Positions 8,200 through 17,570 of a stretch of 40,162 bases of DNA are shown here, piece after piece (positions within the stretch are counted from its first letter, which is position 1; every line of letters begins with the position of its first letter). Source of the stretch: Clostridia bacterium (GTDB lineage: Bacteria; Bacillota; Clostridia; TANB77; CAG-508); contig JAAWOE010000013.1 in the NCBI GenBank assembly GCA_022799315.1, positions 1 to 40,162 on the forward strand, written 5' to 3'. The notes below the pieces were generated by a model, which had not been told where the DNA came from, searched no databases, and was given only the letters and a program-made list of their open reading frames with translations. The position numbers were made by a program, and so were the translations under genes.

Positions 8200-8349
8200 T
8201 TAACATGAAAGCCAAATTAAACCTAAAATTAAGATTGCTATACCTATTAAGAATAGCCAACCAGTTATGGGAAGTAATAGAACAAGTAATATGCCTAAAC
8301 CTAGTCCAATAAGACATACCCCACAAGTTTTTTTTAGTATTCCAAACAT
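8200..8349 (-). CDS. Small hydrophobic protein upstream of spoVM
   Basis: 49 aa, ATG 8349 behind GGGGGTAAGG. Almost the whole protein is hydrophobic, with two closely spaced helices around L-P-I-T-G-W and a Cys C-terminus. It lies 22 bases upstream of spoVM on the same strand, so it is probably cotranscribed. It resembles short clostridial membrane proteins of unknown function. A sporulation role is only a guess from position. Confidence 0.7.
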   Translation of the reverse strand: MFGILKKTCGVCLIGLGLGILLVLLLPITGWLFLIGIAILILGLIWLSC

Positions 8350-8407
8350 AATACCTTACCCCCAATCCTTATTATATTATATTAAATTATCGAAAAAAGG
8401 TGATAAA

Positions 8408-9055
8408 ATGAATTTAGATAAAAATGAAATTATAAAATTTGTAAATATCTTAAAAGAAACTTATCCTGATGCCACTTGTAGTTTGGATTTTACTACCCCA
8501 TTTGAAATGGTAGTTTCTGTTATGCTTTCTGCACAGTGCACAGATGAAAGAGTTAATAAAACAACTCCTGCATTATTTTCTAAATATAGAACACCAAAAG
8601 ATTTTGCAACTTGTGATATTCAAGAGTTAGAAACTTTAATTCATCCTTGTGGCTTTTATAAGAATAAAGCTAAAAATATAAAAGCTTGTGCGCAAAAAAT
8701 CGTTAATGATTTTAATAGCGAAGTTCCAAAAACTATGGAGGAATTATTAACTCTTCCTGGTGTTGGAAGAAAAAGCGCTAATGTAATTTTATTAGAAGCT
8801 TTTGGCATTGCAAATGGAATTGCAGTAGATACTCATGCTAAAAGAGTTTCAAATAGAGTTGGATTATCTAAAAATGATGACCCTGAAAAAATCGAACAAG
8901 ATTTATTAAAAATCTTTCCAAAAGAATTTTTAAAAGATATTAATCATTTATTTGTATGGCATGGAAGAAATACTTGTGATTCAAGAAAGCCTAATTGTGA
9001 AAAATGTAGTGTAAAAATGTACTGCAATATGAATAAATCTAAAAATAATGTATAA
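8408..9055 (+). CDS. nth: Endonuclease III (base excision repair)
   Basis: Bifunctional DNA glycosylase/AP lyase for oxidised pyrimidines, 215 aa. I chose ATG 8408 (AAAGGTGAT just before it) over upstream in-frame starts, because M-N-L-D-K-N-E begins where the family begins. The helix-hairpin-helix is L-P-G-V-G-R-K-S-A-N with the catalytic Lys. The catalytic Asp is in V-D-T-H-A-K-R-V-S-N-R. The C-terminal 4Fe-4S loop has the exact spacing C-X6-C-X2-C-X5-C. Confidence 0.95.
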   Translation: MNLDKNEIIKFVNILKETYPDATCSLDFTTPFEMVVSVMLSAQCTDERVNKTTPALFSKYRTPKDFATCDIQELETLIHPCGFYKNKAKNIKACAQKIVNDFNSEVPKTMEELLTLPGVGRKSANVILLEAFGIANGIAVDTHAKRVSNRVGLSKNDDPEKIEQDLLKIFPKEFLKDINHLFVWHGRNTCDSRKPNCEKCSVKMYCNMNKSKNNV

Positions 9056-9097
9056 AAATTTAATCTATAATAATACTACCTCTTAGAGGTGATTGTT

Positions 9098-9238
9098 TTG
9101 ACAAACATAAACTGTTTAGCAAATTGTGTTTATCAAAAAGATGGCAAATGTTGTTTAGAAGATATATCTTCTAAAACCGTAACTTTAGCTTCAAATTGTG
9201 CATACTTTTTAAGTAACAAACCAGTAGCCAAAAAATAA
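9098..9238 (+). CDS. Small cysteine-rich clostridial protein
   Basis: 46 aa from a TTG start at 9098 behind AGAGGTGAT. It contains N-C-L-A-N-C-V-Y and G-K-C-C-L, and ends with S-N-C-A-Y-F, five Cys in all. It resembles the short Cys-rich Firmicute proteins often misannotated as hydroxymyristoyl-ACP dehydratase; the pattern C-x3-C-x-Y-x-K-x-G-x-C suggests metal binding. The function is unknown. It is followed by its own terminator. Confidence 0.75.
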   Translation: MTNINCLANCVYQKDGKCCLEDISSKTVTLASNCAYFLSNKPVAKK

Positions 9239-9253
9239 TGCTACTGGCTTGTT
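9221..9253 (+). terminator. Terminator of the Cys-rich gene
   Basis: CCAGTAGC (9221-9228) pairs with GCTACTGG (9240-9247), followed by CTTGTTT. It overlaps the 3' end of the gene. Confidence 0.75.
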
Positions 9254-9269
9254 TATGCACTTATTTTTC

Positions 9270-9298
9270 TTGACAAATTAATGAATTAGATATATAGT
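9270..9298 (+). promoter_or_regulatory. Promoter of the polymer-forming-like membrane protein
   Basis: TTGACA (9270-9275), 17 bases, TATAGT (9293-9298), about 35 bases before the start codon. Confidence 0.8.
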
Positions 9299-9334
9299 TA
9301 GCCTATAAAATGAAATTATATGAGGAGGATTTTT

Positions 9335-10591
9335 ATGTTAAAAAAGAAAACAAAATTTATTTTAATTTTATTAGCTGCTTTTTTAATTGTTTCTACTGTT
9401 AGTTTTGCAACTGATGAAGGCATTATGCCTATTAGTGAAACAGCAGAAGAAAAAACTATTGAACCTAGAGACAACGAAACACCTAATGAAACTCAAACAG
9501 CTGAACAATCAGAAATTCATAATGGAGATTTATATTTATTTGATAATGACATTGTTATGGATCAATTAGTAGATGGTAATGTATTTATTTTTGGAAACAA
9601 TGTTAAAGTCACAGGTAAAGTTAATGGTTCTTTATATGTATGTGCAAACAACCTAACTTTTGATAAAGACTCTTATATTCTTCAATCAATTTATGCTTGT
9701 GCAAACACTATAAAATTTGATGGTATTGCATACTATGATTTATATGCTTCATGTAGACAACTTGATATGTCATCTGATTCGTTTGTTCAAAGAGATTTAA
9801 GAGTTGTTGCTGACACTTTAAACTTTAGCAGTGGCGTAGGAAGAAACGCTTTTGTATATGTAAATACTTTTAATTTTATGAAAGAATCAGATGCAATTGT
9901 TTATGGTGATTTAACATATACAGCTTCTAGAGAACTAGAATTATCTCAAGAATTAGTTCAAGGAAATATTTCTTATAAGCCAGACATGGAAAATGAACAA
10001 AATTCAGTTAGTGAGGTTATACTAGATAAAGCAATAGAGTTATGCTCTAGCTTATTATATGTTGCTATAGTATTTGTACTTGCAATTTTACTTGCTCCAA
10101 AGTTTATGGAAAAAGCTTCTACATATATTACTCCAGCAACTTCTGCTAAATCTTTTGGAATTGGAATACTAGCTACAATTATGGCTGTAGTAATTAGTTT
10201 AGTTCTTTTATTTAGTGTTATAGGAATACCTGTAAGCTTTGCAATTATTGCACTACTTGTTTTACTACTTTCAATTGCAACAGCTGTTACATCTATTTGT
10301 ATTACTTATAGATTAAAAGAAAAATTTGCTTATAGTAAAGATTGTTTAACTTATTTAACACTTGCAGGTGTTGTTATTGTAATTTGGGTATTAAAATTAA
10401 TTCCATATGTTGGAGGAGTTGTTTCATTTGTAATAAAAATGATTGGACTTGGAATTATTGTTTCCTACCTACTTCAAAAAAATAAATCTAACAAAGAAGT
10501 AAAAGAAGCAGTAAAAAAAGAAACTCCAAAAAAAGAGACTGTAAAAAAAGAAAAGAAAGAAAAAGCACCTAAAAAAGAAGATAAGAAATAA
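9335..10591 (+). CDS. Secreted/membrane protein with polymer-forming-type repeats
   Basis: 418 aa, ATG 9335 behind GAGGAGG. The order is: signal peptide (residues about 5-27, ending S-F-A); acidic linker; about 150 residues of short strand repeats (D-G-N-V-F-I-F-G-N-N-V-K-V, V-N-G-S-L-Y-V) like a bactofilin-type right-handed beta-helix; four hydrophobic helices (about 235-390) with G-I-P-V-S-F; and a Lys/Glu-rich cytoplasmic tail of K-K-E repeats. Similar polymer-forming plus membrane proteins occur across Clostridia. The probable role is envelope organisation; no enzymatic motif is visible. Confidence 0.7.
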   Translation: MLKKKTKFILILLAAFLIVSTVSFATDEGIMPISETAEEKTIEPRDNETPNETQTAEQSEIHNGDLYLFDNDIVMDQLVDGNVFIFGNNVKVTGKVNGSLYVCANNLTFDKDSYILQSIYACANTIKFDGIAYYDLYASCRQLDMSSDSFVQRDLRVVADTLNFSSGVGRNAFVYVNTFNFMKESDAIVYGDLTYTASRELELSQELVQGNISYKPDMENEQNSVSEVILDKAIELCSSLLYVAIVFVLAILLAPKFMEKASTYITPATSAKSFGIGILATIMAVVISLVLLFSVIGIPVSFAIIALLVLLLSIATAVTSICITYRLKEKFAYSKDCLTYLTLAGVVIVIWVLKLIPYVGGVVSFVIKMIGLGIIVSYLLQKNKSNKEVKEAVKKETPKKETVKKEKKEKAPKKEDKK

Positions 10592-10602
10592 AGATAATTA
10601 AT

Positions 10603-10636
10603 AAAAGGTTACACTTTAATTGAAGTGTAACCTTTT
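10603..10636. terminator. Bidirectional terminator
   Basis: A 14-bp perfect stem, AAAAGGTTACACTT (10603-10616) with AAGTGTAACCTTTT (10623-10636), between convergent genes. Confidence 0.9.
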
Positions 10637-10639
10637 ATT

Positions 10640-12463
10640 TTATTCATCCTTTACAAATGTTCCTGTAGATATATTTCCAATTGTAATTGAACCAGCTCCG
10701 CCAGCACCACCATTACGCCTATAACTATTCCAGAAATTACTTCCAGTATATGAACCGCTTGAACCTCCTGATACTGTTAAAGTTCCTTTTTCTAAATCTG
10801 TTTTATAAAACAGATTTATACTTCCACCTCCGGAACCGCCTCCTCCACTTGTATGTCCCTTTCCTCCATTGCTTCCATTAGAAGACATCACTCCGTTATT
10901 TAGTATTTCTGTTCCATATACCACTAGTAATCCCCCTGTTCCTGTACCACCATTAGTTCCTGAGTTTTGGGCACCATAATGTCCTCCTGGATTTCCGGCT
11001 CCGCCTCCTCCGCTTGTACTATTGCTTCCTGCAGATGTTCCATTTCCGCCTTTTCCTCCTGTCGAACTTCCTGATCCAGCTGTTCCTTTTCCAGAACCGC
11101 CTCCTCCTGAACCACCAGAATATGAAGATCCATTTCCGCCAGTTCCTGAAACACTATAACCACCGTCTATGGCAGCTGCACCAGAACCGCCTCCTCCAGT
11201 TTTTCTAGAAACGCCCACATTTCCTGTTGCTCCAGGTGTTCCCCATTGCCTTATTGAAACACTTGCTCCTCCTGAAGCTCCTACTGCTGGCACATATTCA
11301 TAACTGTTGTCTTCATTTTTATATAAGTATACATTTTCACCTTCTTGATTTACTGTTCCTCTTGCTGTCATTGTTATTGTTCCATTGTTTGTTAATGTCC
11401 CTACACAATATATTAGCATTCCCTTTTTAGTACATAAATATGTTGCTTCATTTATACTTTCATTTGTTCCAGTTGGGGTTATTGTTGCTCCATTATTTAT
11501 TGTCAAGTTTCCATTGTATTTTAATATTAACATCCTTTTTTCTGAATTTATTTTTCCCATTCCTGTATATGTTCTTTCTGCTATTACACCTATATTATTA
11601 GTTATATAATTTGCATCTCCATCATAGTTATATAACTCTACTGGGTATTCCATTGTTTCTGTTTTTGTTTCAATTACTCCTTCTTCATTTTCCTCTCCTA
11701 GTTTTCCTGTTACTTTGAATATATAATTTCCTGATTCTAATGTGTTATTTTCTACGCAGGCTAATATACTGTCTCCTTCTATTACTGTATCTTCTTGTTT
11801 ATATGTCACATTATCATCTATCACATATTTTACTTTGGTTACAATTTCATAACCCATCTTATCTATTTGTCTTAAATATACATTCGTTTCTTTATTTTCT
11901 TGTCCTAGTGTATCCAATATTTGATAATCATCTAGTCTAATTATTCCTGTATAATTTGTCCAGTTTGTTGCTTCTCCAATTTTGTATTGTTTAGTTGTAC
12001 TTCCGTCCTTATAATTTACTGTCAATGCTTTTTGTGTTTTTGTTTCATCGGTAAAAGTATAACCTATTAAGTCCAAATAAAATTTGTCATTTATTAATAT
12101 TGTTTTTTCTATTTCTTCACCTTTTGTATTTATCGCTGTGAAAGTCAAACTATCTTTTCCTGTTATATCTGTATTATAATCAAATGCAACTTTTGTTTTT
12201 CCATTGCAAGATAGCGTCATTTCATTATCTGGATATACTATTTTATCTATTCCATTTTCTGTATCTTCTACTATTACTAATATTGCGGTTTTTCCATCTA
12301 CATGAGAATATACTTGACAAGTTATTTCTTTTTTTATTTCTTCTTTATTAATATTATCAGCAATTCTTTTTATTACTCCTGTTTGATTTAATACTATCGT
12401 AGAGACTATTAAAATTAGTAATAATACTATTATAACGATTAAACTTATTTTTAACTTCTTCAT
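10640..12463 (-). CDS. Membrane-anchored glycine-rich surface protein
   Basis: 607 aa. I chose ATG 12463 (GGGAG before it) over the TTG four codons upstream. A basic N-terminus and one hydrophobic helix (about 5-27) anchor it. A mixed beta region of about 350 residues follows (V-D-G-K-T-A-I-L-V-I-V-E-D-T-E-N-G-I resembles Ig-like repeats). Residues about 400-600 are extremely Gly/Ser-rich, with G-G-G-G-S-G blocks. The ends of the Gly-rich part (I-N-N-G-A-T-I-T, G-T-L-T-V-S-G-G) look like beta-helix rungs. It is likely an exported adhesin or sheath-type protein. All CGG triplets in the Gly-rich DNA are out of frame. Confidence 0.7.
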   Translation of the reverse strand: MKKLKISLIVIIVLLLILIVSTIVLNQTGVIKRIADNINKEEIKKEITCQVYSHVDGKTAILVIVEDTENGIDKIVYPDNEMTLSCNGKTKVAFDYNTDITGKDSLTFTAINTKGEEIEKTILINDKFYLDLIGYTFTDETKTQKALTVNYKDGSTTKQYKIGEATNWTNYTGIIRLDDYQILDTLGQENKETNVYLRQIDKMGYEIVTKVKYVIDDNVTYKQEDTVIEGDSILACVENNTLESGNYIFKVTGKLGEENEEGVIETKTETMEYPVELYNYDGDANYITNNIGVIAERTYTGMGKINSEKRMLILKYNGNLTINNGATITPTGTNESINEATYLCTKKGMLIYCVGTLTNNGTITMTARGTVNQEGENVYLYKNEDNSYEYVPAVGASGGASVSIRQWGTPGATGNVGVSRKTGGGGSGAAAIDGGYSVSGTGGNGSSYSGGSGGGGSGKGTAGSGSSTGGKGGNGTSAGSNSTSGGGGAGNPGGHYGAQNSGTNGGTGTGGLLVVYGTEILNNGVMSSNGSNGGKGHTSGGGGSGGGSINLFYKTDLEKGTLTVSGGSSGSYTGSNFWNSYRRNGGAGGAGSITIGNISTGTFVKDE

Positions 12464-12592
12464 TTTTTCTCCCAACTTTCCTTTTGATTATTTTTTCCCA
12501 TAAAAGTTTATATTATGTATCTTTATGGTATTATTTTATCAACAAACTATTTTCTAGTCAACTATTTTATATACAAACCCAAAAATTTCTAT

Positions 12593-12620
12593 TTGAAATG
12601 TAATATTCTTATGTTATAAT
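12593..12620 (+). promoter_or_regulatory. Promoter of the L,D-transpeptidase gene
   Basis: TTGAAA (12593-12598), 16 bases, TATAAT (12615-12620), about 30 bases before ATG 12652. Confidence 0.65.
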
Positions 12621-12651
12621 TATTTAGAAATCAAAAGATGAGGTGTGAAAT

Positions 12652-13718
12652 ATGAATATATTAAAATCTAAAAATGTACTTATATATATATATTGATAGT
12701 CTTTATTGTTATATTAATAGCTATTGGATTATTTATATGCTTTAATACTATTAATAAGAAAGATGAAATATCTACCGAACCTATTAGTATGAACGAAACT
12801 TTCAATAATGAATTAGATAACGAAACAGATATTAGTACCCTTGAAGAATTCCCTGAATACATCACTAATGAAATTACACAAAATAATGAAAACACCACTG
12901 CTACAAATCCAAAAGGTAGTACAACTAATAACAAAAAAGATAATACCCCTACATACTATATAAAAGTAAATTATGGTGCACAAGTTGTAAATGTCTATAA
13001 AAAAGACTCTTCTGGAAATTATACTGTACCTGTAAAAGCAATGGTTTGCTCTACTGGAACTGCGACCCCGACTTCTGGAATATATTCAATTCCTGCAAGA
13101 TGGGAATGGTTACGCCTTCAAGGTTATGTATGGGGTCACTATTCTACACAAATAAAAGGAAATATATTATTTCACTCGGTACCCTATTTAGAAAAAGGAA
13201 ATCCTGCAAGTTTAGAGTATTGGGAATATGACAAATTAGGTACTTACGCTTCTGCTGGATGTGTCCGTTTAAAGGTAATTGACGCTAAATGGATTTATGA
13301 TAATTGTGGTAAAGGAACAAAAGTAGAGTTTTATAGTGATTCTAACCCAGGACCTTTAGGAAAACCTTCTAGTAAAAAAATATCTTCTTATTCTGAAGAG
13401 TTAAGAAATTGGGATCCAACAGACCCAAATCCTAATAATCCTTGGAAAAACCATAAAGAACAAAATAAGCCAAACTCTAATGTTACAAACACTAATACAA
13501 TTACAAATACTATAGATAAAAATAACTCAACCAATACATATACAAACACTAGTACAAATAACGTTAATAGCAATACCACTACTAATAGTGTAAATGCTAA
13601 TAACACTGTAACAAATACAATAAAACCCGAGAACAATACAGTTAATAATACTACAAAGAATAATACTGTTAGTACAAGCAAAAATATACTAATAAACAAA
13701 ACGTCGAATACGAACTAA
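12652..13718 (+). CDS. L,D-transpeptidase (YkuD), out of frame at an N-terminal TA repeat
   Basis: The best start is ATG 12652 behind GATGAGGTG, but its frame hits TGA right after a (TA)6 tract (12681-12692). The long ORF begins just downstream at TTG 12693 with no ribosome binding site. Losing one TA would fuse them into a 354-aa protein with a complete N-terminal membrane anchor. The domain order is: anchor; acidic Thr/Asn linker; YkuD domain with H-S-V-P-Y and the catalytic S-A-G-C-V-R-L; a Pro/Asn segment; and about 80 residues of Asn/Thr repeats. It would make 3-3 crosslinks or attach proteins to peptidoglycan. Phase variation or an assembly indel could explain the frame. Confidence 0.8.
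12681..12692. repeat. (TA)6 dinucleotide tract inside the transpeptidase gene
   Basis: Six TA units between codon 10 of the ATG 12652 frame and the long ORF. Five units would put the gene in frame; six do not. Such tracts change length by slipped-strand mispairing. Confidence 0.8.
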
Positions 13719-13719
13719 A

Positions 13720-13763
13720 AGAAATGATAGAGACAGCAATGCTTGTTTCTATCATTTCTTTTA
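13720..13763. terminator. Bidirectional terminator between the transpeptidase gene and rpe
   Basis: AGAAATGATAG (13720-13730) pairs with CTATCATTTCT (13749-13759), followed by TTTT. A second small palindrome around GAGCATATGCTC follows near 13788. Confidence 0.85.
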
Positions 13764-13807
13764 TTATTTATAAATGTAGTACAAGCGAGCATATGCTCAC
13801 TTGTATG

Positions 13808-14473
13808 TTAGTTTATTTCTTTTAATTCTTTTATGGTTTTTATGTAATCTTCTGTTTTTATAATACCATTACCCACTACTGCAATATCAACTCCTGCATC
13901 TACTACATCTTTAATGGTTTCTTTATTTATTCCGCCATCCGCTTCTATATCTATTTCTATATCGTTTTCATTTATATATTGTTTTAATTTTTTAACCTTT
14001 TCTAATGTTTCTGGTATTAATGCTTGTCCACCTTTTCCAGGCTCAACTGTCATAATTAACACCATATGAATAAATGGTAAGAATTCGTATATATCTTCTA
14101 CTTTTGTATCTGGTTTTATTGATAATCCTACTTTTATTCTCTCATTCTTTATCATATTTATATATTTAAATACTTCTTCTTTATTTTCGCATGCTTCATA
14201 ATGGAATGTAATTATGTTTGGTAAAAATGGAACATATTCTTCTATATAGCTTTTAATATCTTTAACCATAAGGTGTACATCTAATGGGATATTACTTATC
14301 TGTTTTATTTGAGTTGAGTATTCATTCATCATTTCTTCTGTATTATTTTCTACAAATTTTCCATCCATTACGTCAATATGATAATAGTCTGTATGCGCCA
14401 ATTCTAAATCATAAAATTTTTTGATACTTTCTTCTTTTTTTACTGATAATATTGATGTTGATATTTCTACCAT
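13808..14473 (-). CDS. rpe: Ribulose-phosphate 3-epimerase
   Basis: 221 aa TIM barrel interconverting ribulose 5-phosphate and xylulose 5-phosphate. Metal and catalytic signatures are present: D-V-M-D-G-K-F (metal Asp), D-V-H-L-M-V (His-Asp region), F-H-Y-E-A and D-G-G-I-N. S-I at the N-terminus matches the family (E-I-S-T-S-I-L). It overlaps rsgA by 7 bases and is the last gene of the rlmN-prpC-prkC-rsgA-rpe cluster. Confidence 0.93.
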   Translation of the reverse strand: MVEISTSILSVKKEESIKKFYDLELAHTDYYHIDVMDGKFVENNTEEMMNEYSTQIKQISNIPLDVHLMVKDIKSYIEEYVPFLPNIITFHYEACENKEEVFKYINMIKNERIKVGLSIKPDTKVEDIYEFLPFIHMVLIMTVEPGKGGQALIPETLEKVKKLKQYINENDIEIDIEADGGINKETIKDVVDAGVDIAVVGNGIIKTEDYIKTIKELKEIN

Positions 14474-15351
14474 TTGTGTTCCTCCCTATCTTTTAAATCT
14501 TCATATATTTTGATATAATTTTGATATCTAGAGTTTGATATGTTTCCTTCTTCTAAAGCTTTTCTTATACCACATTCTTTTTCTTTTATATGTGTACATC
14601 CTACAAATTCACAAGATTTTTCATATACTTTAAATTCCCTAAAATATTTATATAAATCCCTAGTTTCTATTTCGTATATGTCAAATACAGAAAATCCTGG
14701 TGTGTCTGCTATATATGTATCTTCTTCTATTTCATATAGTCTAATAGCCGTTGTTGTGTTTTTTCCCTTCTTATTCTTTATACTTATTTGTCCTTCTTGT
14801 GTCACATCTTTTTCAAATATTGCATTTAGTAATGTAGATTTTCCAACTCCAGAATTACCAGAAAAGGCACTTATATTATTAGTTAATTCATTTTTTAATT
14901 CATCTATTCCTTGTCGCTGTTTTGCATTTGTAGTAATGACTTTATAACCAATATTTTCATATATTTCTTTAATGGCTTCAATATTTTCTTTTTTTTCTAA
15001 ATCTGTTTTATTAATAACGATTATCGCATCTATTCCTAAAAATTCTGCAAAAACTAGTTGCTTATCTAACATTAATAAATCTGGCTTAGGATTTCTTGAA
15101 GATATTACAAATACTAATTTAGTTAAATTTGCAAGTTTTGGTCTTTTAATATACTTTGTTCTATCAAAGATTTTTGTAATAACTGCTGTATTTTTGTTTT
15201 CATCTAAAATATCAATTTCTACTTTATCTCCAACAACAGGTGTTATTTCGTTTATCTTAAATTTACCTCTTGCAACCGCTTCATAAACCTTTTTATCTTG
15301 TGTTTGTATTAGATATTGATTAGATATATTTCCTACAATAATTCCTCGCAT
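14467..15351 (-). CDS. rsgA: Ribosome small subunit GTPase RsgA
   Basis: 294 aa circularly permuted GTPase used in late 30S maturation. It has an N-terminal OB domain, then G4 N-K-T-D, G1 G-N-S-G-V-G-K-S and G3 D-T-P-G-F in the permuted order, and a C-terminal zinc site (C-x4-C-x-H-x5-C in the stretch around C-E-F-V-G-C-T-H). It follows prkC after about 240 bases that hold the prkC terminator. Confidence 0.95.
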   Translation of the reverse strand: MRGIIVGNISNQYLIQTQDKKVYEAVARGKFKINEITPVVGDKVEIDILDENKNTAVITKIFDRTKYIKRPKLANLTKLVFVISSRNPKPDLLMLDKQLVFAEFLGIDAIIVINKTDLEKKENIEAIKEIYENIGYKVITTNAKQRQGIDELKNELTNNISAFSGNSGVGKSTLLNAIFEKDVTQEGQISIKNKKGKNTTTAIRLYEIEEDTYIADTPGFSVFDIYEIETRDLYKYFREFKVYEKSCEFVGCTHIKEKECGIRKALEEGNISNSRYQNYIKIYEDLKDREEHKW

Positions 15352-15530
15352 TATTTCTCCTTTTTGTACATATTTGCCATTAATTCTAAATACTTAAAAT
15401 TGCGACTTCTTTTTGCTAATCTTGACATAGGATATTTTATCACTAAATTATACAATTTTCTAGCATTTTCTGTAATTTATTTTTCTATAATATCCCATTT
15501 CATTAATTTTTCTCTTTCCAAATAAAAAAA

Positions 15531-15563
15531 TAAAATGAGGGTAAAAGATTTTTCTTTTCCCCC
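15531..15563 (-). terminator. prkC terminator
   Basis: GGGTAAAAG and CTTTTCCCC (about 15539-15562) form the stem. On the - strand it is followed by TCATTTTATTTTTTT. The remaining bases up to rsgA at 15351 show no gene. Confidence 0.6.
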
Positions 15564-15589
15564 CACTTTTAAGACTCTTTTTGATTTTT

Positions 15590-17551
15590 CTATTCTATTG
15601 TTAGAGTTGTACTACTATTTAAATTAAATTGCTCTGTTCTTTTTAAGTTGCCATTAATATATACTTTTACTGTTACTGTTCCAACACCTTGTACTTTAAC
15701 TGTTTCTGCTGCTGATGCTTCACTTACTTTCCTTTCTTCCACTTGTTCATCGTTTACAGTAACCTTTAGTGTTACTTGCTCTGGTTTTACTGTTGTTCCA
15801 ACTGTATTATTCCCTACTGATGGCGCTTCATATCCTCTAATAGATTTAACATTTATTTTTACTGTTCCAGTCTTTATTTGTGCAATTTTATTTACTGTAA
15901 TTATAACTTCTGTTCCTTCATCAACTGTACTTCCTGCTTCTTTGTCTTGTTTTAGTACTCTTCCATCATCTTTTGTTTTATCTTCTTCATATATTACTTG
16001 TTTTATTTTTAATTTGTTTTCTTCTAAGGTTTTTCTTGCATCCGCTTCTGTTTTCCCAATAACATATGGCACACTTACTTGTTCAATTCCTGTTCCAATA
16101 CTTACGTGTATTTTTACAGTTTCCCCTGCATTTACTTCTTTATTTGCTTCTGTTTCTTGGCTAACTACATATCCTTCCTCAACTGTTTTACTTGTTTCTT
16201 CTATAACTTCTGCTATTAAATTTGCTTCTTCTAAACTTTGAATTGCTTCTTCTTTTTTCATTCCTACTACTTTTGGAACCTTTGTAATTTCTTGTCCTTT
16301 ACTAATTACTACTTTTATTTCTGTTTTTTCTTTTATTTTATAATTATTCATATATCCTGGTGTTTGACTAATTACATGTCCTTCTGGTATTTCTGGACTG
16401 AATTGTGGTTCTAGTTCTACATATTTAAGTTTTGCGTCTTGTACTTTTTTCTTTGCTTCTTCTTGTGATAATCCTACAAGCTCTGGTATTTGAACATCTT
16501 TTACAGCTGTTAATTTTAGTCCAAAATATGTTATTCCTATTGTTAATACAAATAATACTATCGCTCCAATAGCAAAAGATAATACTTTATGCTCATTTAC
16601 AAATTTCATAAAACCATTTTGTTTTTTCTTTGTATTTTTTCTTTCTGCACTAGCTTCATCCATTGTTGGTATTTTTTGTGTTGGGAAATCATTTTCTACA
16701 TCATTCATAAATACAAAATTTCCATCTGGATTTTTTAATGCCATATTTAAATCTTTTAACATTTCTTTTGCACTTTGGTAACGTAAATTTGGATCTTTTT
16801 GCATTGCTTTTATTACAATTTTGTTTACAGATACTGGTATTGACGGATTTAGCATAATTGGTTCTATAGGTTTTTCTTGCATATGCATTAACGCAACAGA
16901 TACTGGAGTATCTGCATCAAATGGAACTTTTCCTGTTAACATTTCATACATAACTACCCCTAATGAATATAAATCAGATTTTGCATCTGTAAAACCACCT
17001 CTAGCATGTTCTGGAGAAAAATAGTGTACAGAACCAAGTGTTGTTCCAAATGCTGTTATTGTAGAATTTGATACAGCTTTTGCGATTCCAAAATCTGTAA
17101 CTTTTGCCATTCCATCTTCTGTAATTATTATATTATGTGGTTTAATATCTCTATGAATGATATTGTTTTTATGTGCTGCATCTAATGCTTGTGCAATTTG
17201 TATTGCAACCCTTAAAGACCATTTCCAAGATAATTTTCCGTCTTCTTGTATTACTTCTTTTAAAGTTTTACCTTGTACAAGTTCCATAACTATATAATAT
17301 AAGTTTCCTTCGTTTCCTACATCATATACAGAAACAATATTAGGATTTGTTAAGCTTGCAACTGCTTGAGCCTCAGAATTAAATCTTTTTATAAATTCTT
17401 CGTCTGTTGTAAATTCATCTTTTAAAATTTTTACTGCTACATATCTATTTAGTGTATGGTCTTTTGCTTTATATACAGTTGCCATACCACCATTTCCAAC
17501 TTTTTTAATTATTTCATATCTATTTGATATTAGTCTACCTTCTAAATTCAT
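15590..17551 (-). CDS. prkC: PASTA-domain Ser/Thr protein kinase
   Basis: 653 aa. Cytoplasmic kinase domain (about 10-270) with G-N-G-G-M-A-T-V-Y, V-A-V-K-I-L, H-R-D-I-K-P-H-N, D-F-G-I-A-K and S-P-E-H-A-R-G-G. A basic juxtamembrane region is followed by one membrane helix (about 325-350) and three extracellular PASTA repeats (each with x-V-P-x-V-x-G). An extra C-terminal beta region of about 100 residues follows. It senses muropeptides or lipid II and controls cell wall synthesis and spore germination. It lies 19 bases downstream of its phosphatase prpC. Confidence 0.96.
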   Translation of the reverse strand: MNLEGRLISNRYEIIKKVGNGGMATVYKAKDHTLNRYVAVKILKDEFTTDEEFIKRFNSEAQAVASLTNPNIVSVYDVGNEGNLYYIVMELVQGKTLKEVIQEDGKLSWKWSLRVAIQIAQALDAAHKNNIIHRDIKPHNIIITEDGMAKVTDFGIAKAVSNSTITAFGTTLGSVHYFSPEHARGGFTDAKSDLYSLGVVMYEMLTGKVPFDADTPVSVALMHMQEKPIEPIMLNPSIPVSVNKIVIKAMQKDPNLRYQSAKEMLKDLNMALKNPDGNFVFMNDVENDFPTQKIPTMDEASAERKNTKKKQNGFMKFVNEHKVLSFAIGAIVLFVLTIGITYFGLKLTAVKDVQIPELVGLSQEEAKKKVQDAKLKYVELEPQFSPEIPEGHVISQTPGYMNNYKIKEKTEIKVVISKGQEITKVPKVVGMKKEEAIQSLEEANLIAEVIEETSKTVEEGYVVSQETEANKEVNAGETVKIHVSIGTGIEQVSVPYVIGKTEADARKTLEENKLKIKQVIYEEDKTKDDGRVLKQDKEAGSTVDEGTEVIITVNKIAQIKTGTVKINVKSIRGYEAPSVGNNTVGTTVKPEQVTLKVTVNDEQVEERKVSEASAAETVKVQGVGTVTVKVYINGNLKRTEQFNLNSSTTLTIE

Positions 17552-17570
17552 AATTTATCTCCCCCAGAAT

